Assembly (NCBI GenBank): GCA_963691705.1
Contig: OY829546.1
Location: 33,016,040 to 33,080,039, forward strand
DNA length: 64,000 nt
Source: Viola odorata
Lineage: Eukaryota; Streptophyta; Magnoliopsida; Malpighiales; Violaceae
Reading direction: 5' to 3'
Made by a program: the position numbers and the translations under genes. Numbering within the stretch: position 1 is the stretch's first letter; the number at the start of each line of letters is the position of its first letter. Below, piece by piece: positions 21,939 through 32,249 of the stretch. The notes beneath the pieces were generated by a model. The model did no database searches, was not told the DNA's origin, and saw only the letters and a list, made by a program, of their open reading frames with translations.

Positions 21939-23513
21939 TTACCGAATCAATCTCACTTCCCCCTCAAGTCTTTCATTTTCAAAATTCTTGAATGCTGCCT
22001 CCTCAGTATCTTTCGTGAGGGACAACGCATGTCCTAATTCCCAAGCCGATCCGGCCATGATTGGGTTGTCATTTACACGGTTCATGTTTTGGATATCTCC
22101 ATCTTCCATTCGTCCTGCCACCGAGATAGAATTCCCTCCTGTAGACACCGTTTCTAGAGTGCCATTTTCTCCTGCTAGCCTCTTGGTTTTTAATCTAGGA
22201 CGCCTAACCGTGACAAATGGGGTCCCCGATGTATGGCCATTTTCGGAGCGGTCTAGTTGAGACTGATCTTGGTTCTGCACTGATGGAGCAATCAGCTGCT
22301 AAGCCTGTTCAATACTATGGGGTGTCTCTTCCTGTTCGTGCACCTCAGTCTCCTCTTCTTCCTCATCAGTTTCTTCCTCCGATTGACTATCTGTCGTCCA
22401 ATCAGTGCTTGAAACCACTCCAATCATTGGTTCTTCGTGAAACCATATCCGATACAGTTTGTCCTCAAGTCGAACCATCACTTCTCTGTCTGTATATGTT
22501 GGTTCCACGGCTATCAATAATCGCGCCACATCTAGTCTCTTACGGGCTAAGGTACATTCGTCCACTGCAATGAGGTTTCCCACCACTCCAGCTAGCGTTT
22601 TAAATGCCTCCATTCCCCAAGCTTGAAATGGAATCCTGATGCATTGGATCCAACATAGCCTCCCTCCTTGTGTGGCAATATCAGTCCACGGTAAAAGTTT
22701 ACTAAGGTATTCAGTCACAGCTGGGTTATCTTGTTGCATAGCCTTATCGAAATCATCAGAGTCTTGAAATTCTAATAGGACCAGACCATGACCCAACACT
22801 TTCGATTCACAGATCAAATTAGCTTCAGCCAGTAATTCTTGAATTTTCGGGGCATCTTCAATCCTACGCAATACCCCTATGGCGCTTCTATTAAGCCATT
22901 CTATATTCTCATCCGGAACAGTCAAATCAATAATTTCAGAGTCATTCTTAGGCAACAATGGAGACAATACCACCTGAGGCATATTCGAAGCACGTGTCTC
23001 TGCCACGAAAGAATCGGAACACTGCGATTCGCATACGGGCACAACCGAGGTTTTCACAGCAGCGACAAAGGACCCTGTGTTAATTGATTCTTGGTGTTTC
23101 GGTTGCCATGCTGGTGCACTGGGAGCCTTCTCCCTAGGATTGGGTTCTTTTCCTTTCTGATTCTGATCTGCTGGTGGCTTTCCTTGTCTCTTAGAAGCCT
23201 CATGTGGTCCTCTTCCAAACCTTTCTATACTGCAACGGATTGGCGATGCCCCAATATATTTCTTACCTAGTGCAGTTGCCATTTCCTTAGGGTTGTCCAC
23301 TCCTTCCAGCCGCACAAATCCAAAACGACGCCCAGCCTTGTTTCTCCGTCGGGGGATATACATATCACGAACCCATAGGAAGTGGGGAAGGTGCCATCTC
23401 CGAACCAGCAGGTGCTCTAACGATTTGTGGTCCACGTGTTGGGGTAGGTTGTCCAGGTAAAAAGTGGTAATAGGTTTCTCAAAGGATCTCATGGAGGAGA
23501 ACATTCGAGCCAT
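21939..23513 (-). pseudogene. LINE ORF1: RNA-binding protein with one stop
   Basis: I start at 23513 (MARMFSSMRS) because an earlier in-frame ATG at 23648 lies outside the LINE, beyond the target duplication. An RRM is visible early (TTFYLDNL as RNP2, RRFGFVRL as RNP1), followed by a basic, proline-rich linker and a DUF4283-like domain (LLPWTDIATQGGRLCWIQ, PFQAWG). A TAG at 22299-22301 interrupts the frame, which continues to 21939 with basic sequence (VRRPRLKTKRL). Glutamine (CAG) is likely the original residue. ORF1 proteins coat LINE RNA. Confidence 0.88.
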
Positions 23514-23642
23514 ATCGGATGAAGGGAGGGCGTTTTTACGCCAGTACAGTGGGTACTGGTATTTTGGTTTTCCGGCAGCAGTGGGCTGGCCGGAGGGGAG
23601 TCTAGGAAGCCCTAGGTGGCGGCGCCACAAACACACATGGAT

Positions 23643-24110
23643 TAACACTCATTATTAAGCACAATCTTAACTCTCAAGTCAAAGGCGAAGTATGTGAGGA
23701 GGGGCAGTGAGAAAACTTATTTTATACACGTTGTTTGATTGAGGAGCGAAGGTGTTCATTGGTAATTGACAATGGGAGCTGCACAAACTGTGTAAGAACG
23801 TTGTTGGTTCACAAATTGGGTTTGCCGACCACAAAGCATCCAAAACCGTATTCGCTATAGTGGTTGAAGGAAGGCAACGAAATTAAGGTAATAAAGCAAG
23901 TATTAATTTCATTCTCCATTGAGAAGTATAGAGACGAGATCCTTTGTGACGTCGTACCAATGCATACAAGTCATCTTTTACTTGGTCGACCGTGGCACTA
24001 TGATAGACATGCCAAATACGAAGGAAGGAGCAATTAGTATACGTTGGAGAAGGATAGAGTAATGTTTACTCTTGCACCCTTAAAGTCAAATCAAGTTATG
24101 GAAGATAAAA
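23643..24110 (+). pseudogene. Gypsy protease fragment
   Basis: Just after the LINE target duplication the Gag frame continues to the aspartic protease. The active site reads IDNGSCTN, in place of the common DTGS-type motif, followed by VRTLLVHKLGL, FSIEKYRDEILCDVVPM and HLLLGRPWHYDRHA. Stop codons occur in the stretch. After about 24110 the normal path to RT is lost. Confidence 0.88.
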
Positions 24111-24376
24111 AATGGTTAGTAAAGTCTCATGTTACTTACGAGAACTCAAAAAACTTGAAAAGAAAAAGTTGAGTATTGAGGGAAAATAAAAAGAGCAAAA
24201 CAGCTCCCATGAAAAGAGTAAGCATGGGAAAAGAGATGAGAAGGAAAAAAACTTCCATGAAAAGAGCGAGTATGGAATGAGAGATGAGAGTCAAAACAAC
24301 CCGCATGAAAATAGAGAGCATGCGTTAGTTGGCATAAATACAAAAAGGAGAGATCAAATATACCATAGGAAAACAA
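24111..24376 (+). other. Lys-rich decayed gypsy linker
   Basis: A-rich sequence with repeated ATGAAAAGAG-like motifs. It resembles the charged linker that follows protease in this group but has stops in every frame. Confidence 0.45.
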
Positions 24377-25408
24377 GTGAGGAATGCACTTGGTGCGCAA
24401 AAATTCTGTTTTGGCGCAAGCCACCAAAAACCTAGTTTTCGGCGATTGTGCCTTGGTTTTCCTAATGCTAACCCCCTTAGTTTCTCTTCTATGATTGTTT
24501 TTCCTAATTTACAAAAGAAGAGGAGGTTATGGGCTGAGAAGAAGCCTCTTACCGCATTGATAAGAGGATGGAACGGACCTTGCGCATCTTTGGCGACTAG
24601 TTCGTTAAACCCTAACCAAAAGGGTGAGGTACGATTTTCTTCCCTAGGGCTTAGTTCATGTAAGTATGTGGACACCATAAAACTATATGATAATGGTTTT
24701 AAATTTAAATTTAATAATGGTGGTCCTAACTTGAGTCTTGGAGCTGTATATTATCCGTTGGTATGTAAGTTTACATTTACTAGCGATTACTCGCTTATCT
24801 TTACTTGCAACCAATTTTCTTATGAATTTATACTTGTGGTGCCATTAACCCCTATTTCATTGAGTTATTATGCAAGTTTAGGGAATGCCAAAGACTTCGT
24901 AATGGCGAAGATAACCTTTGGCCAAGTAGTGAGTCATATGGAACGCTTGGGTGTCTCGCAAGAGAATGAGAGTTACCGAAAGAACTTGAGGTTGTTCTTC
25001 AAGGTTGTTGATTGGGATAGGATGTTCTTACGCCTTTCAAGGTTGCCTACCCAACGCAACAAGACGATCGCTATGAGAGATGATGGTTATACCCAAACCA
25101 GCGTCAAGCGCATTGACACCACCGTCGGAGTGGATGTCTCGGGTAATTCCTATCCTACGTTCGTGCCTTTAGTTCATACTAATTTGAGGCATTGTGGTGC
25201 AGATTTCAGTCCGGATTCAAGGGCGAATCCTTTCGAAGGGGGAGGAGATGATGCGAATCCTACTGCACCGCATGTGCAAGGTGTACGACGACCACCTATC
25301 GAACCGAGGAGGCGAGCGCGAGGTGAGGATGAGCATTCAGGCGATGACCAGAGTATGGATTTGTGGATCTTTCTTGAGCAAATGGTATTGAACAAGATTC
25401 GAGGATGA
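24377..25408 (+). CDS. Uninterrupted 343-codon ORF of unknown origin in the gypsy element
   Basis: The ORF replaces RT, RNase H and integrase between the protease remnant and the 3' LTR. Residues about 1-270 show no RT, integrase or other motif I know; segments include LYDNGFKFKFNNGGPNLSLG, MAKITFGQVVSHMERLGVSQ and KNLRLFFKVVDWDRMFLRLS. The last roughly 65 residues (DSRANPFEGGGDDANPT, then Arg-rich) resemble the C-terminal end of plant gypsy Pol. So the ORF may be a fusion of acquired sequence with a Pol tail. Its length, free of stops when surrounding element genes are broken, makes chance less likely. Function unknown. Confidence 0.55.
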   Translation: MRNALGAQKFCFGASHQKPSFRRLCLGFPNANPLSFSSMIVFPNLQKKRRLWAEKKPLTALIRGWNGPCASLATSSLNPNQKGEVRFSSLGLSSCKYVDTIKLYDNGFKFKFNNGGPNLSLGAVYYPLVCKFTFTSDYSLIFTCNQFSYEFILVVPLTPISLSYYASLGNAKDFVMAKITFGQVVSHMERLGVSQENESYRKNLRLFFKVVDWDRMFLRLSRLPTQRNKTIAMRDDGYTQTSVKRIDTTVGVDVSGNSYPTFVPLVHTNLRHCGADFSPDSRANPFEGGGDDANPTAPHVQGVRRPPIEPRRRARGEDEHSGDDQSMDLWIFLEQMVLNKIRG

Positions 25409-25419
25409 ATCTTTTCGAA

Positions 25420-25430
25420 GAAGAAGGGAA
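25420..25430 (+). other. Polypurine tract of the gypsy element
   Basis: GAAGAAGGGAA lies directly before the 3' LTR start TGATACGATC. Confidence 0.8.
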
Positions 25431-25454
25431 TGATACGATCCAAGACTAACGATG

Positions 25455-25682
25455 ACGTGATCACATCATCCCTTAACGTGATCACGCCTAAAACAGAAGT
25501 ATGCGTAGGAGTGGAGCTTGGAGATGGTGTGATCATGCCATCCCTAGGCGTGATCATGCCCAAGATAGGAACTTGGGCTCGGAGATGGCGTGATCACACC
25601 ATCCCTAGGCGTGATCACGCCCAAAACAGTGGCGAGAATGCGTTGAGGCAAGGTCACGTCATCCCTTGACGTGATCACGCCG
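25455..25682 (+). repeat. Palindrome array (GGCGTGATCACGCC-type) in the LTR
   Basis: Four modules, about 62-66 bp apart, each pair a first GTGATCAY or a related core with CATCCCTWR and then GGCGTGATCAYGCC. The last copy is partly degraded. The repetition sits in U3, upstream of the TATA-like box. Confidence 0.85.
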
Positions 25683-25840
25683 ACGAGGACCAGTTTTGCG
25701 TCAAGAAGGAAACTTTCAGACTTTCTATTTTTAATTAGCTATTTTATTAATTAATTAAATTAGTTTGGATTTATTTTAATTAATTAATTAGGAGTTCAAT
25801 TAGAAGAAGGACTTCTATTGTAAGGATTTAGGGTTTCTCC

Positions 25841-25849
25841 TATTTAAAG
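25841..25849 (+). promoter_or_regulatory. Likely TATA box in the gypsy LTR
   Basis: TATTTAAAG, 390 bp from the 3' LTR end and downstream of the palindrome array. Confidence 0.5.
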
Positions 25850-26228
25850 GAGCCACCTTTTTCATTGTAAGTTAACGTTATTTTCAATCAATTAAATTCA
25901 GAGAGGATTTTCTCAATTGTTCACGTGTGAACCTTGTTGCTTCTTAAGTCTGAATGCTTAAGTCGATTTGTAAGTAAAAAACCGAGAGTTCAAACCCCCA
26001 TTGTTTCGTTTCACCTAGGTTGGTATTCACAAGTTGAATATAGGGTTAGAGATCTAAGTCAAGAACCTCAATTGTTTAGCTTAGGTTGCTTAGCACAGGT
26101 TGCTAGGAGGGTTAAGCACTCAAGAGAGTTATTTTATTCCGCATTCAAAAATCTAATCTTTCGAACTAGATCAAAAAGTACTCATTACGCATCCTACGCA
26201 ACTAGGATGCACAACTAGGATCGTATCA

Positions 26229-27081
26229 GTCCATGTGGACAAGGTTCTAGTTTCCTTTTGATAGGAATCGATTCATTTCTTTTCACGTGGAAAATTTTAT
26301 TTGAAATAGGTTCAGGATTTGTGGAGAGCAACACGAGAGCATGTCCGAGTTGCACTAGCAAGCCGAAATACTGCAAGATGATTTTGTCTTTTGAGATCAG
26401 TTATTTTCTACTAGTTAGTGCAGTTTACTATGCTTGTACTTATTTTTTATTTTCTTTTGATACTACAAGTTGGTGTGAACATAACCTACTCTGAAAGACC
26501 TTAACCTGATAGTATTGGCTTGTATAGAATGGCTGATCTATGTGCCTTGTCAGCTGTGATTTGTGGTTGAATCAAATATTATAAAACCAAAAGCAGATAA
26601 CCTATAACTTGGTTACCTGAGAATTGTTCAGATTACTGATCCAATTAAGCATGCTACCCTTTATTCCTCAAACCCGGTCAAGAGCAGGTTGGTACAACCG
26701 TTCAATCGTAGATGGGGCAACCTTGGGTTAATTCACTGAGATTGACCTGTATTCCACGATGATGTGGCTTTTACAGGAACTCATTAATTTGCTGATGTGG
26801 CTTTTACAAGAACTCATTAATTTGCTGGCCTGTCACCATCTTCTTGTGACATTACGATGCCCATTTTTCATTTTCATCTACTTCTATTTTGACAGCAACT
26901 TGATATTGAATTCTGGTTCAAATATCTAGGATTTTAGAAATTTAGCTGGATTAATCCTCCTCTCTCTCTAATCTGTTCGTTGCTTGTCATTTCGACAACA
27001 CCCATCTCACCATCAAACCACCATTAGTGTGTGGATATTACAAAGTCACTGCCTTTAGCATCAACGAATTCTTCTCTACTT
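26229..27081 (+). other. Flank leading into the SDHAF1 locus, with a likely 5'UTR exon
   Basis: From 26229 the DNA is non-repetitive-looking and AT-rich. At about 26940-27081 a CT-rich stretch (CTCCTCTCTCTCTAATC) resembles a plant leader and ends at a strong donor (CTT-GTAAGT at 27082). This could be exon 1 of the gene whose coding exon is at 30754. A 79-codon ORF at 26258-26494 has no recognisable features. Confidence 0.4.
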
Positions 27082-27614
27082 GTAAGTCACAATTGAATTT
27101 TTATTTTATTTTTAATTACTTTGTGTTTGGGTGAAATCTATTTTAGTAGCTGGGGTTTTTTCCGTTTGGTTAATCAGAAACTGTGCAAGATGGAAATGAA
27201 TTGAATTTTTGTTTCTTATTGAAGAAAAATGATTAAGAATTGACTTGTGTAGACTGAGTATGGCATTCCGCATGTTGGCATAATTTAGGGATTTTTTGAT
27301 GTTTTTAGTTCAAATTCAGCTCTTCGCTGCAACTTCCATCTCTATTTTAAGCTCTCATATGACTTTATAGTATGGTTATTTCTGAACCTCTCCCATTTTG
27401 TTTTCTTCTCTATATTACTTCATAATTCTTCTTGAATTCATTTGTAAAGCTTTGATGTGTTAGGCCTTTATTAGCTTGAGGTAATAGTTTTGGTGCTCTT
27501 CTATTGATAATGATAATAAGTCTAATGAATGGGATCCATTTATCCTGTATCAAGTCTGTGATGTGCATCTTCGGGATCTAATGCATGTTATAATTCACTA
27601 ACTGAATAGATAGG

Positions 27615-30270
27615 TGTCGCACCCTTTTTTTTGTTGAAAACGAGTTTAAGGTTCGGAAGCATAGATGGATGCTTCGCATAATGCAATGAAGTCGCCACCC
27701 TATTTTCTAAGGTTTAGGGAACCTAAGCGTCATGGCATAAAAATAAAAATAAACTAAGGCACAATTGGTCTAAACCAAAGAACGAAGGTTCGAGGTCGTA
27801 TTATGGACTTGGGAAGGTGTTAGGCACCCAAGTCACATCCTTAAAAAGGTTACCGGTAAAAAGGTGTTTGGAAAACAATTTTTAACATGAAAACGAGTAA
27901 GTAACCGAAAAGTGTCGTCCGATCCCGCGCACAAAAACGCGCCACTTTTCAATCATTTACGAGGTAAATGATAGTAAAGTGTCAACGAAATCCTGTTACG
28001 AAGATTGGGCCACCTTCCAGTTGTCCATGGGCCCTCAGAGGTATTCATCACTTTAGTATTTTTGTTATTTCCGATCTGGACTGATTAATCGTTGGGTCTT
28101 TTACTAAAGCAAGAGCCCTCTTTGTCATCATCGGGCCATGCATGATTAATTAATTACTACGTGATCCTATCATGGATAAAAACTAACATAATACCGATTA
28201 AGTGAATGCATATAACCGTGTGGGATCGAAGCCACCATGCTCAAGTATCAATGTATAGCAATTTATTTCATGGCATAAGAAAGCAAGTGATTTAAACACG
28301 TAAGCATATGGGTTGATTTTATCATGCACACAATTTATGAGTTTTTTAACATTTTTAAATATCATGTATATAAGTAATATTTGCGGAAAACCTTGAATAA
28401 ATAAAAGAGACTTAGAAGGGGCGTGCTTGCGTTGTGTGATCTTGATCTACCTCGCAAATTGAAAGTATTAACGAGGGTTTCGAAAATAATAAATAAGAAA
28501 AGCGCATGCAAAATATTTATTTAATTTATGACAAATAGGCAATTAATTAAATAAACATGGCATAAACAAATTAATTAAAGCATGCAAGCATTTAATTAAA
28601 TAAAACATGGCATAAATTAATTAATTACAACATGCATTTAATTAAATAAACATGGCATAAACAAATTAATTACAACATGTATTTAATTAAACAAACATGG
28701 CATAAACAAATTAATTACAACATGTATTTAATTAAACAAACATGGCATAAACAAATTAATTACAACATGCATTTAATTAAATAAACATGGCATAAATAAA
28801 TTAATTAAAGCATGTAAGCATTCAATTAAATAAACATGGCATAAACAAATTAATTACAACATGTATTTAATTAAACAAACATGGCATAAACGAATTAACA
28901 ACTTATTTATAACATGCACGCAATTTAATTAAACACACAAGCATACGAATATTTCATACGAAAATTGACGAAAATAATTGTGCCGGGCCCCACAATTTGA
29001 ATTTTTGGGCATTAAAAAGTGGGCTTGGCTTGTCCAAATTTTAATGTAAAACAAGAATGGGCTTGGCATCACCTTTCTTCTCTCCTCTTTCCCGCCAACC
29101 TTCTTCTTTTTCCTTTCTTTCTTCCATCAACCCAACAGTAGCAATTTAAGCATGAAAATAAAACATGATTTTATACTCCCAAAACCGACTCAATCAACAC
29201 AACAGCATGCCAGCAGATCAATCCCATGAAAACAGCAAGAAATTTTAAACAAAACAGTGGCAAATTTAACAAACAAAAAGCAAGCTAATTAAATGGTTCT
29301 TTAGCAATTAATTAGCTAAGGCAGCATGTCATCAAATTGAGGCAAGGGAAATGAAATTGACATGAAAACTAAGCATTTGAACCAAGTTTGAGCAATTTAT
29401 TCATGCATTAAGGAAGAAAACGAAAATTAAAGAAAAGCTAGAGTGAGAAAGCTTACCTCTCCATGAGAGTTTTGGACCAAGAAGGATGAGCAAGAAATGG
29501 AGATTAAGAGGAGATTTTGGTCCCCTTGATTTGTTGCTTGAAGCAAGCTATTTATAGAGAAGAGAAAAATGTGGAGTCGGTTGGTTGTGTGGCCGGAGTT
29601 GGTCGGATTGGTTGTGTGGCCGGGGTTGGTTGTGTGGTTGGGTGATGAGCAAGCTCAATTGTGTGGTCAAGAGTGATCGGATGGGACTTGGTGCTGATCT
29701 AGGCGAGCTGGAGTGGTGCTGGAAGGTAAGATTGAATTAAATGACATTTATGTGGTATTTATCCTATTTTTGGGCACGAACGAGATATTTTTGGTACGAA
29801 CGAAATCGTACGAAGGTGAAAATAAATCCGAGCTGAGGGTACAACTATGTGTAGAAAAATAAGGCAAGAAAACTAATATACAGTGAAGAAATGCGAAAGT
29901 TGATTTAACGTATTTATTTTTTCTTTCGGAAGTGTCAAAACGTTCGCGCCCAAAATAAATGTCTTTACGACAAAAATTGAATGAAACCAAACTCGATGGC
30001 GTGAATGAGAAAAATAGTACGTAATTATCAATTAAAGAAAATACGCGTCCGATCCACGGTCCCGGGAAACTTACTCGGGACCGAGAAAAGTTCGCGTGAA
30101 GACAGTCAAAAATACGAAAAACTTAAAAAGGCACGAAATGACACGGAATATTAAACAAACTAGCCTAGGACCAAGAATCGATAGGAATTTGACCTAGACA
30201 AGCTATTAATGCGATAAATGCTAAATGTGCAAAATTGTGACGCGAAAAAATTCAAAATCGGGTAGCAACA
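27615..30270 (-). mobile_element. Solo LTR of a Tat/Ogre-like gypsy element, 2,656 bp
   Basis: The termini are TGTCGCACCC...GGGTAGCAACA (plus strand), flanked by a perfect 5-bp duplication ATAGG (27610-27614 and 30271-30275). The sequence is a diverged relative of the LTRs at 51462 and 63017; the coding direction inferred from that element is minus. No internal sequence remains, so it arose by LTR-LTR recombination. A TATA-like TATAAATA is at 29549-29556 (minus). Confidence 0.93.
28540..28895. repeat. Tandem repeat in the solo LTR, about 43-bp unit
   Basis: About eight units of AATTAATTACAACATG followed by ATTTAATTAAA and ACATGGCATAAAC. A related but different array is in the LTR at 52490-52700. 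Confidence 0.85.
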
Positions 30271-30753
30271 ATAGGTCATATTTAGAGTGAAGTAGGGATA
30301 TGTCATCTAACTGTCTCTCTGTTTCGTTCCTTAGATCCTAGTAGTAGTATGTAGAGCTTTGCTTAGTGTTTGTTTGATATTCAGCTTTGATCAATTAATC
30401 ACTAGTTCAATGTTGTTTCCTTCTGTATGTTTTTGCATTGCAGGTCCATACATAGACTCTCGATACCAGTGATAGGGATACGTCAAAATCTCTTTTATAG
30501 ACGGGCTTTTTTACATGGTATGGTCCCACTTTTGGACATTTTATCGTTTCCATTTTATGCTTAACATGCTGAATTATCCTTGTCCGTTCTGGAAAGTTCC
30601 CTTTTACATTGATTGCCCTTAGTTCTAACTTGGCATCCATTTAAGTTCAACTTGAGAATCACATTCAGTTTATGTCATTAGTGAGGTAGAGAGTAAGTAC
30701 TGGTTTTTTCTGCCGTGTGACCTTTGCTTGTAAAAGCCTATTAGAGAACTGCA

Positions 30754-31035
30754 ATGGGGTCATCTAGTGGACCAAAGTTATCTGGAATTCAAAAGCAAGT
30801 GCTTAGCCTATATAGAGGGTTCCTACGTGCTGCTCGTTTGAAATCTCATGAGGACCGCGTCAAGATTGAATCCGTTGTGTCAGCTGAGTTCCGCCGTAAT
30901 TCGAAGGAAGTTGATCGCAAAAATTTCATGTATATTGAATATTTGATAAGGCGTGGTAGGAAACAGCTGGACCAGCTCAAGAGTCACGATACCGTTGGAT
31001 TGCCATCTTTGAAAATCAGTTCGTCTCAAAACTGA
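30754..31035 (+). CDS. SDHAF1: Succinate dehydrogenase assembly factor 1 homologue (LYR protein)
   Basis: This is an intact 93-codon ORF, the only convincing complete host gene in the window. The Complex1_LYR domain starts near residue 10: LSGIQKQVLSLYRGFLRAAR holds the LYR tripeptide at residues 19-21. Conserved downstream segments are KIESVVSAEFRRNSKEVDRK and YIEYLIRRGRKQLDQLKS. Length and order fit plant SDHAF1, a small mitochondrial matrix chaperone that helps insert Fe-S clusters into the SDH2 subunit of complex II. The ATG context (GCAATGGGG) is acceptable and no upstream in-frame ATG fits. The gene lies between a solo LTR and a MULE, and appears to have survived both. Confidence 0.92.
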   Translation: MGSSSGPKLSGIQKQVLSLYRGFLRAARLKSHEDRVKIESVVSAEFRRNSKEVDRKNFMYIEYLIRRGRKQLDQLKSHDTVGLPSLKISSSQN

Positions 31036-31295
31036 AGAAAAATACTAAGCCTTAAGCATGAATCCTTATGTTTCCCTACTTGGTCATCTTTAGTTGTTTC
31101 CTGGGTTAAAGAATAAATGGTTGAATCCCATCAGAAATGCCAGTTCAGTTTTGAGCATAAATACCAACAATTCTTTGTTGTACCGTTCATTTTTACAGCT
31201 AAAAGAACAAAATACTGCGATGGCTGTTGTGTGTACTTCTCAACATAAATTTGTAAGAACAAGTTGTGTTTGTTAATCATTTTACAATTGTAAAT
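31036..31295 (+). other. Probable 3'UTR of SDHAF1
   Basis: AT-rich sequence with AATAAA-like signals (for example GAATAAATGG near 31110). A 60-codon ORF at 31094-31276 is not convincing. Confidence 0.45.
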
Positions 31296-31824
31296 GGCTT
31301 AATGACATAAAACAACCCTGAACTTTAATGTTTTATTTAAGTGGAACCTTGAACTATTTTTTTATTTAATTACAACCCTGGTCTTCGCGAAAAATGTCAA
31401 ATTACCCCCCTACCGTAACCGAGATATGATGTGGCAGCGTTGACCACCGTTATGTGCCTTGTCAGCGACTATCAGGGCGCCACGTCAGCGTGACCAGGGG
31501 GGTAATTAAACAAAAATATTAAAATTCAGGGTTATTTTATGTCTTTTGCCATATTTATTTTATTATACTTTCTGTTTTTGTTTTATTTTTATTTTTTGTT
31601 CTTTAATTAATTCCTACTAGATGGAATTAATGTTTCGTTGCCTTTCTATTAATAATCATAATTAATCAGATTAATTATATTTACCTCTAATTGCTATATG
31701 AAGAATTAATTCCAATTTCATTTTTATTATTATTATTACACCGTTAAGTTATTTTGTAGGCAACCTTATTCCCAGATTAATCATAATTACCTCTAATTCT
31801 AGCAATGAAGCATTAATTCCAATT

Positions 31825-31889
<65 letters not shown>

Positions 31890-32240
31890 CCGTTGTATAT
31901 AAAAAAGAAAGGAAAAGAGAAATTTGGGTTATTGATTAAATTAGGTAAAATGACATAAAACAACCCTGAACTTTAATATTTTGATTAATCGCAACCCTTA
32001 ACTGTTTTTTTGTTTAATTACCCTCCTGGTCATTATTACGTGGCATGCTAACGTGGCGCCCTGATAGTCGCTGACAAGGCACATAACGGTGGTCAACGCT
32101 GCCACATCGGATCTCGGTTACGGTAGGGGTGTAATTTGACATTTTTCGCGAAGACCAGGGTTGTAATTAAATAAAAAAATAGTTTAGGGTTCCACTTAAA
32201 TAAAACATTAAAGTTCAGGGTTGTTTTATGTCATTAAGCC
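31296..32240. mobile_element. Non-autonomous MULE, 945 bp, each arm itself a palindrome
   Basis: A perfect 9-bp target duplication ATTGTAAAT (31287-31295 and 32241-32249) identifies a Mutator-type insertion. The arms (about 31296-31552 and 31945-32240) are inverted copies. Each arm begins GGCTTAATGACATAAAAC and ends with an inverted copy of its own tip (GTTTTATGTC), so it can fold alone. The motif TCGCGAAAAA in the arms is shared with the MULEs at 8.4 and 11.7 kb. There is no ORF. The middle holds a long (ATT)n microsatellite at about 31823-31888. Confidence 0.9.
31823..31888. repeat. (ATT)n microsatellite
   Basis: About twenty ATT units within the MULE interior. Confidence 0.95.
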
Positions 32241-32249
32241 ATTGTAAAT

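Larger units (their letters stand above)
18034..23626 (-). mobile_element. L1-type non-LTR retrotransposon (LINE), nearly full length
   Basis: The element is 5.6 kb, minus strand, with a short poly(A) (a T-run at 18034-18040 on the plus strand) at its 3' end. A 16-bp target duplication ACAAACACRCATGGAT flanks it (18018-18033 and 23627-23642, one mismatch). It has an RRM-containing ORF1 and an ORF2 with endonuclease, RT and a zinc-binding C-terminus. ORF1 has one premature stop and ORF2 two, all single-base nonsense changes, so it was competent recently. Confidence 0.93.
16034..26228 (+). mobile_element. Ty3/gypsy element, pol mostly deleted, containing a nested LINE
   Basis: A partial 5' LTR (16034-16345) matches the 3' LTR (25431-26228). 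Between them lie a PBS, gag with zinc knuckle, LINE insertion (18034-23626), part of the protease, a 343-codon ORF of unknown origin, a short Pol C-terminal remnant and a polypurine tract. RT, RNase H and integrase are missing. The first roughly 470 bp of the 5' LTR are absent, so no target duplication can be checked. The Gag type resembles plant chromovirus-like gypsy elements, but the lineage is uncertain without RT. Confidence 0.88.
25431..26228 (+). repeat. 3' LTR of the gypsy element, 798 bp
   Basis: It begins TGATACGATCC and ends GGATCGTATCA, an 11-bp terminal inverted repeat. U3 has four modules of paired palindromes around GTGATCAC (25455-25682). A TATA-like TATTTAAAG is at 25841-25849. 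The 3' half matches 16034-16345. Confidence 0.92.
27082..30443 (+). other. Candidate 5'UTR intron of the SDHAF1-like gene
   Basis: Bounded by GTAAGT at 27082 and a pyrimidine-rich TTTTGCATTGCAG acceptor at 30443. It is unusually long because a 2.66-kb solo LTR occupies most of it. Transcript data would be needed to confirm; an additional short intron may end near 30744 (CTATTAG). Confidence 0.4.

Noticed and set aside
23514..23648. Upstream ATG extending LINE ORF1
   Set aside because: The ATG lies in the gypsy flank beyond the LINE target duplication, so it cannot be the native start.
31094..31276. 60-codon ORF after SDHAF1
   Set aside because: No similarity to any family known to me, and it sits in the probable 3'UTR.
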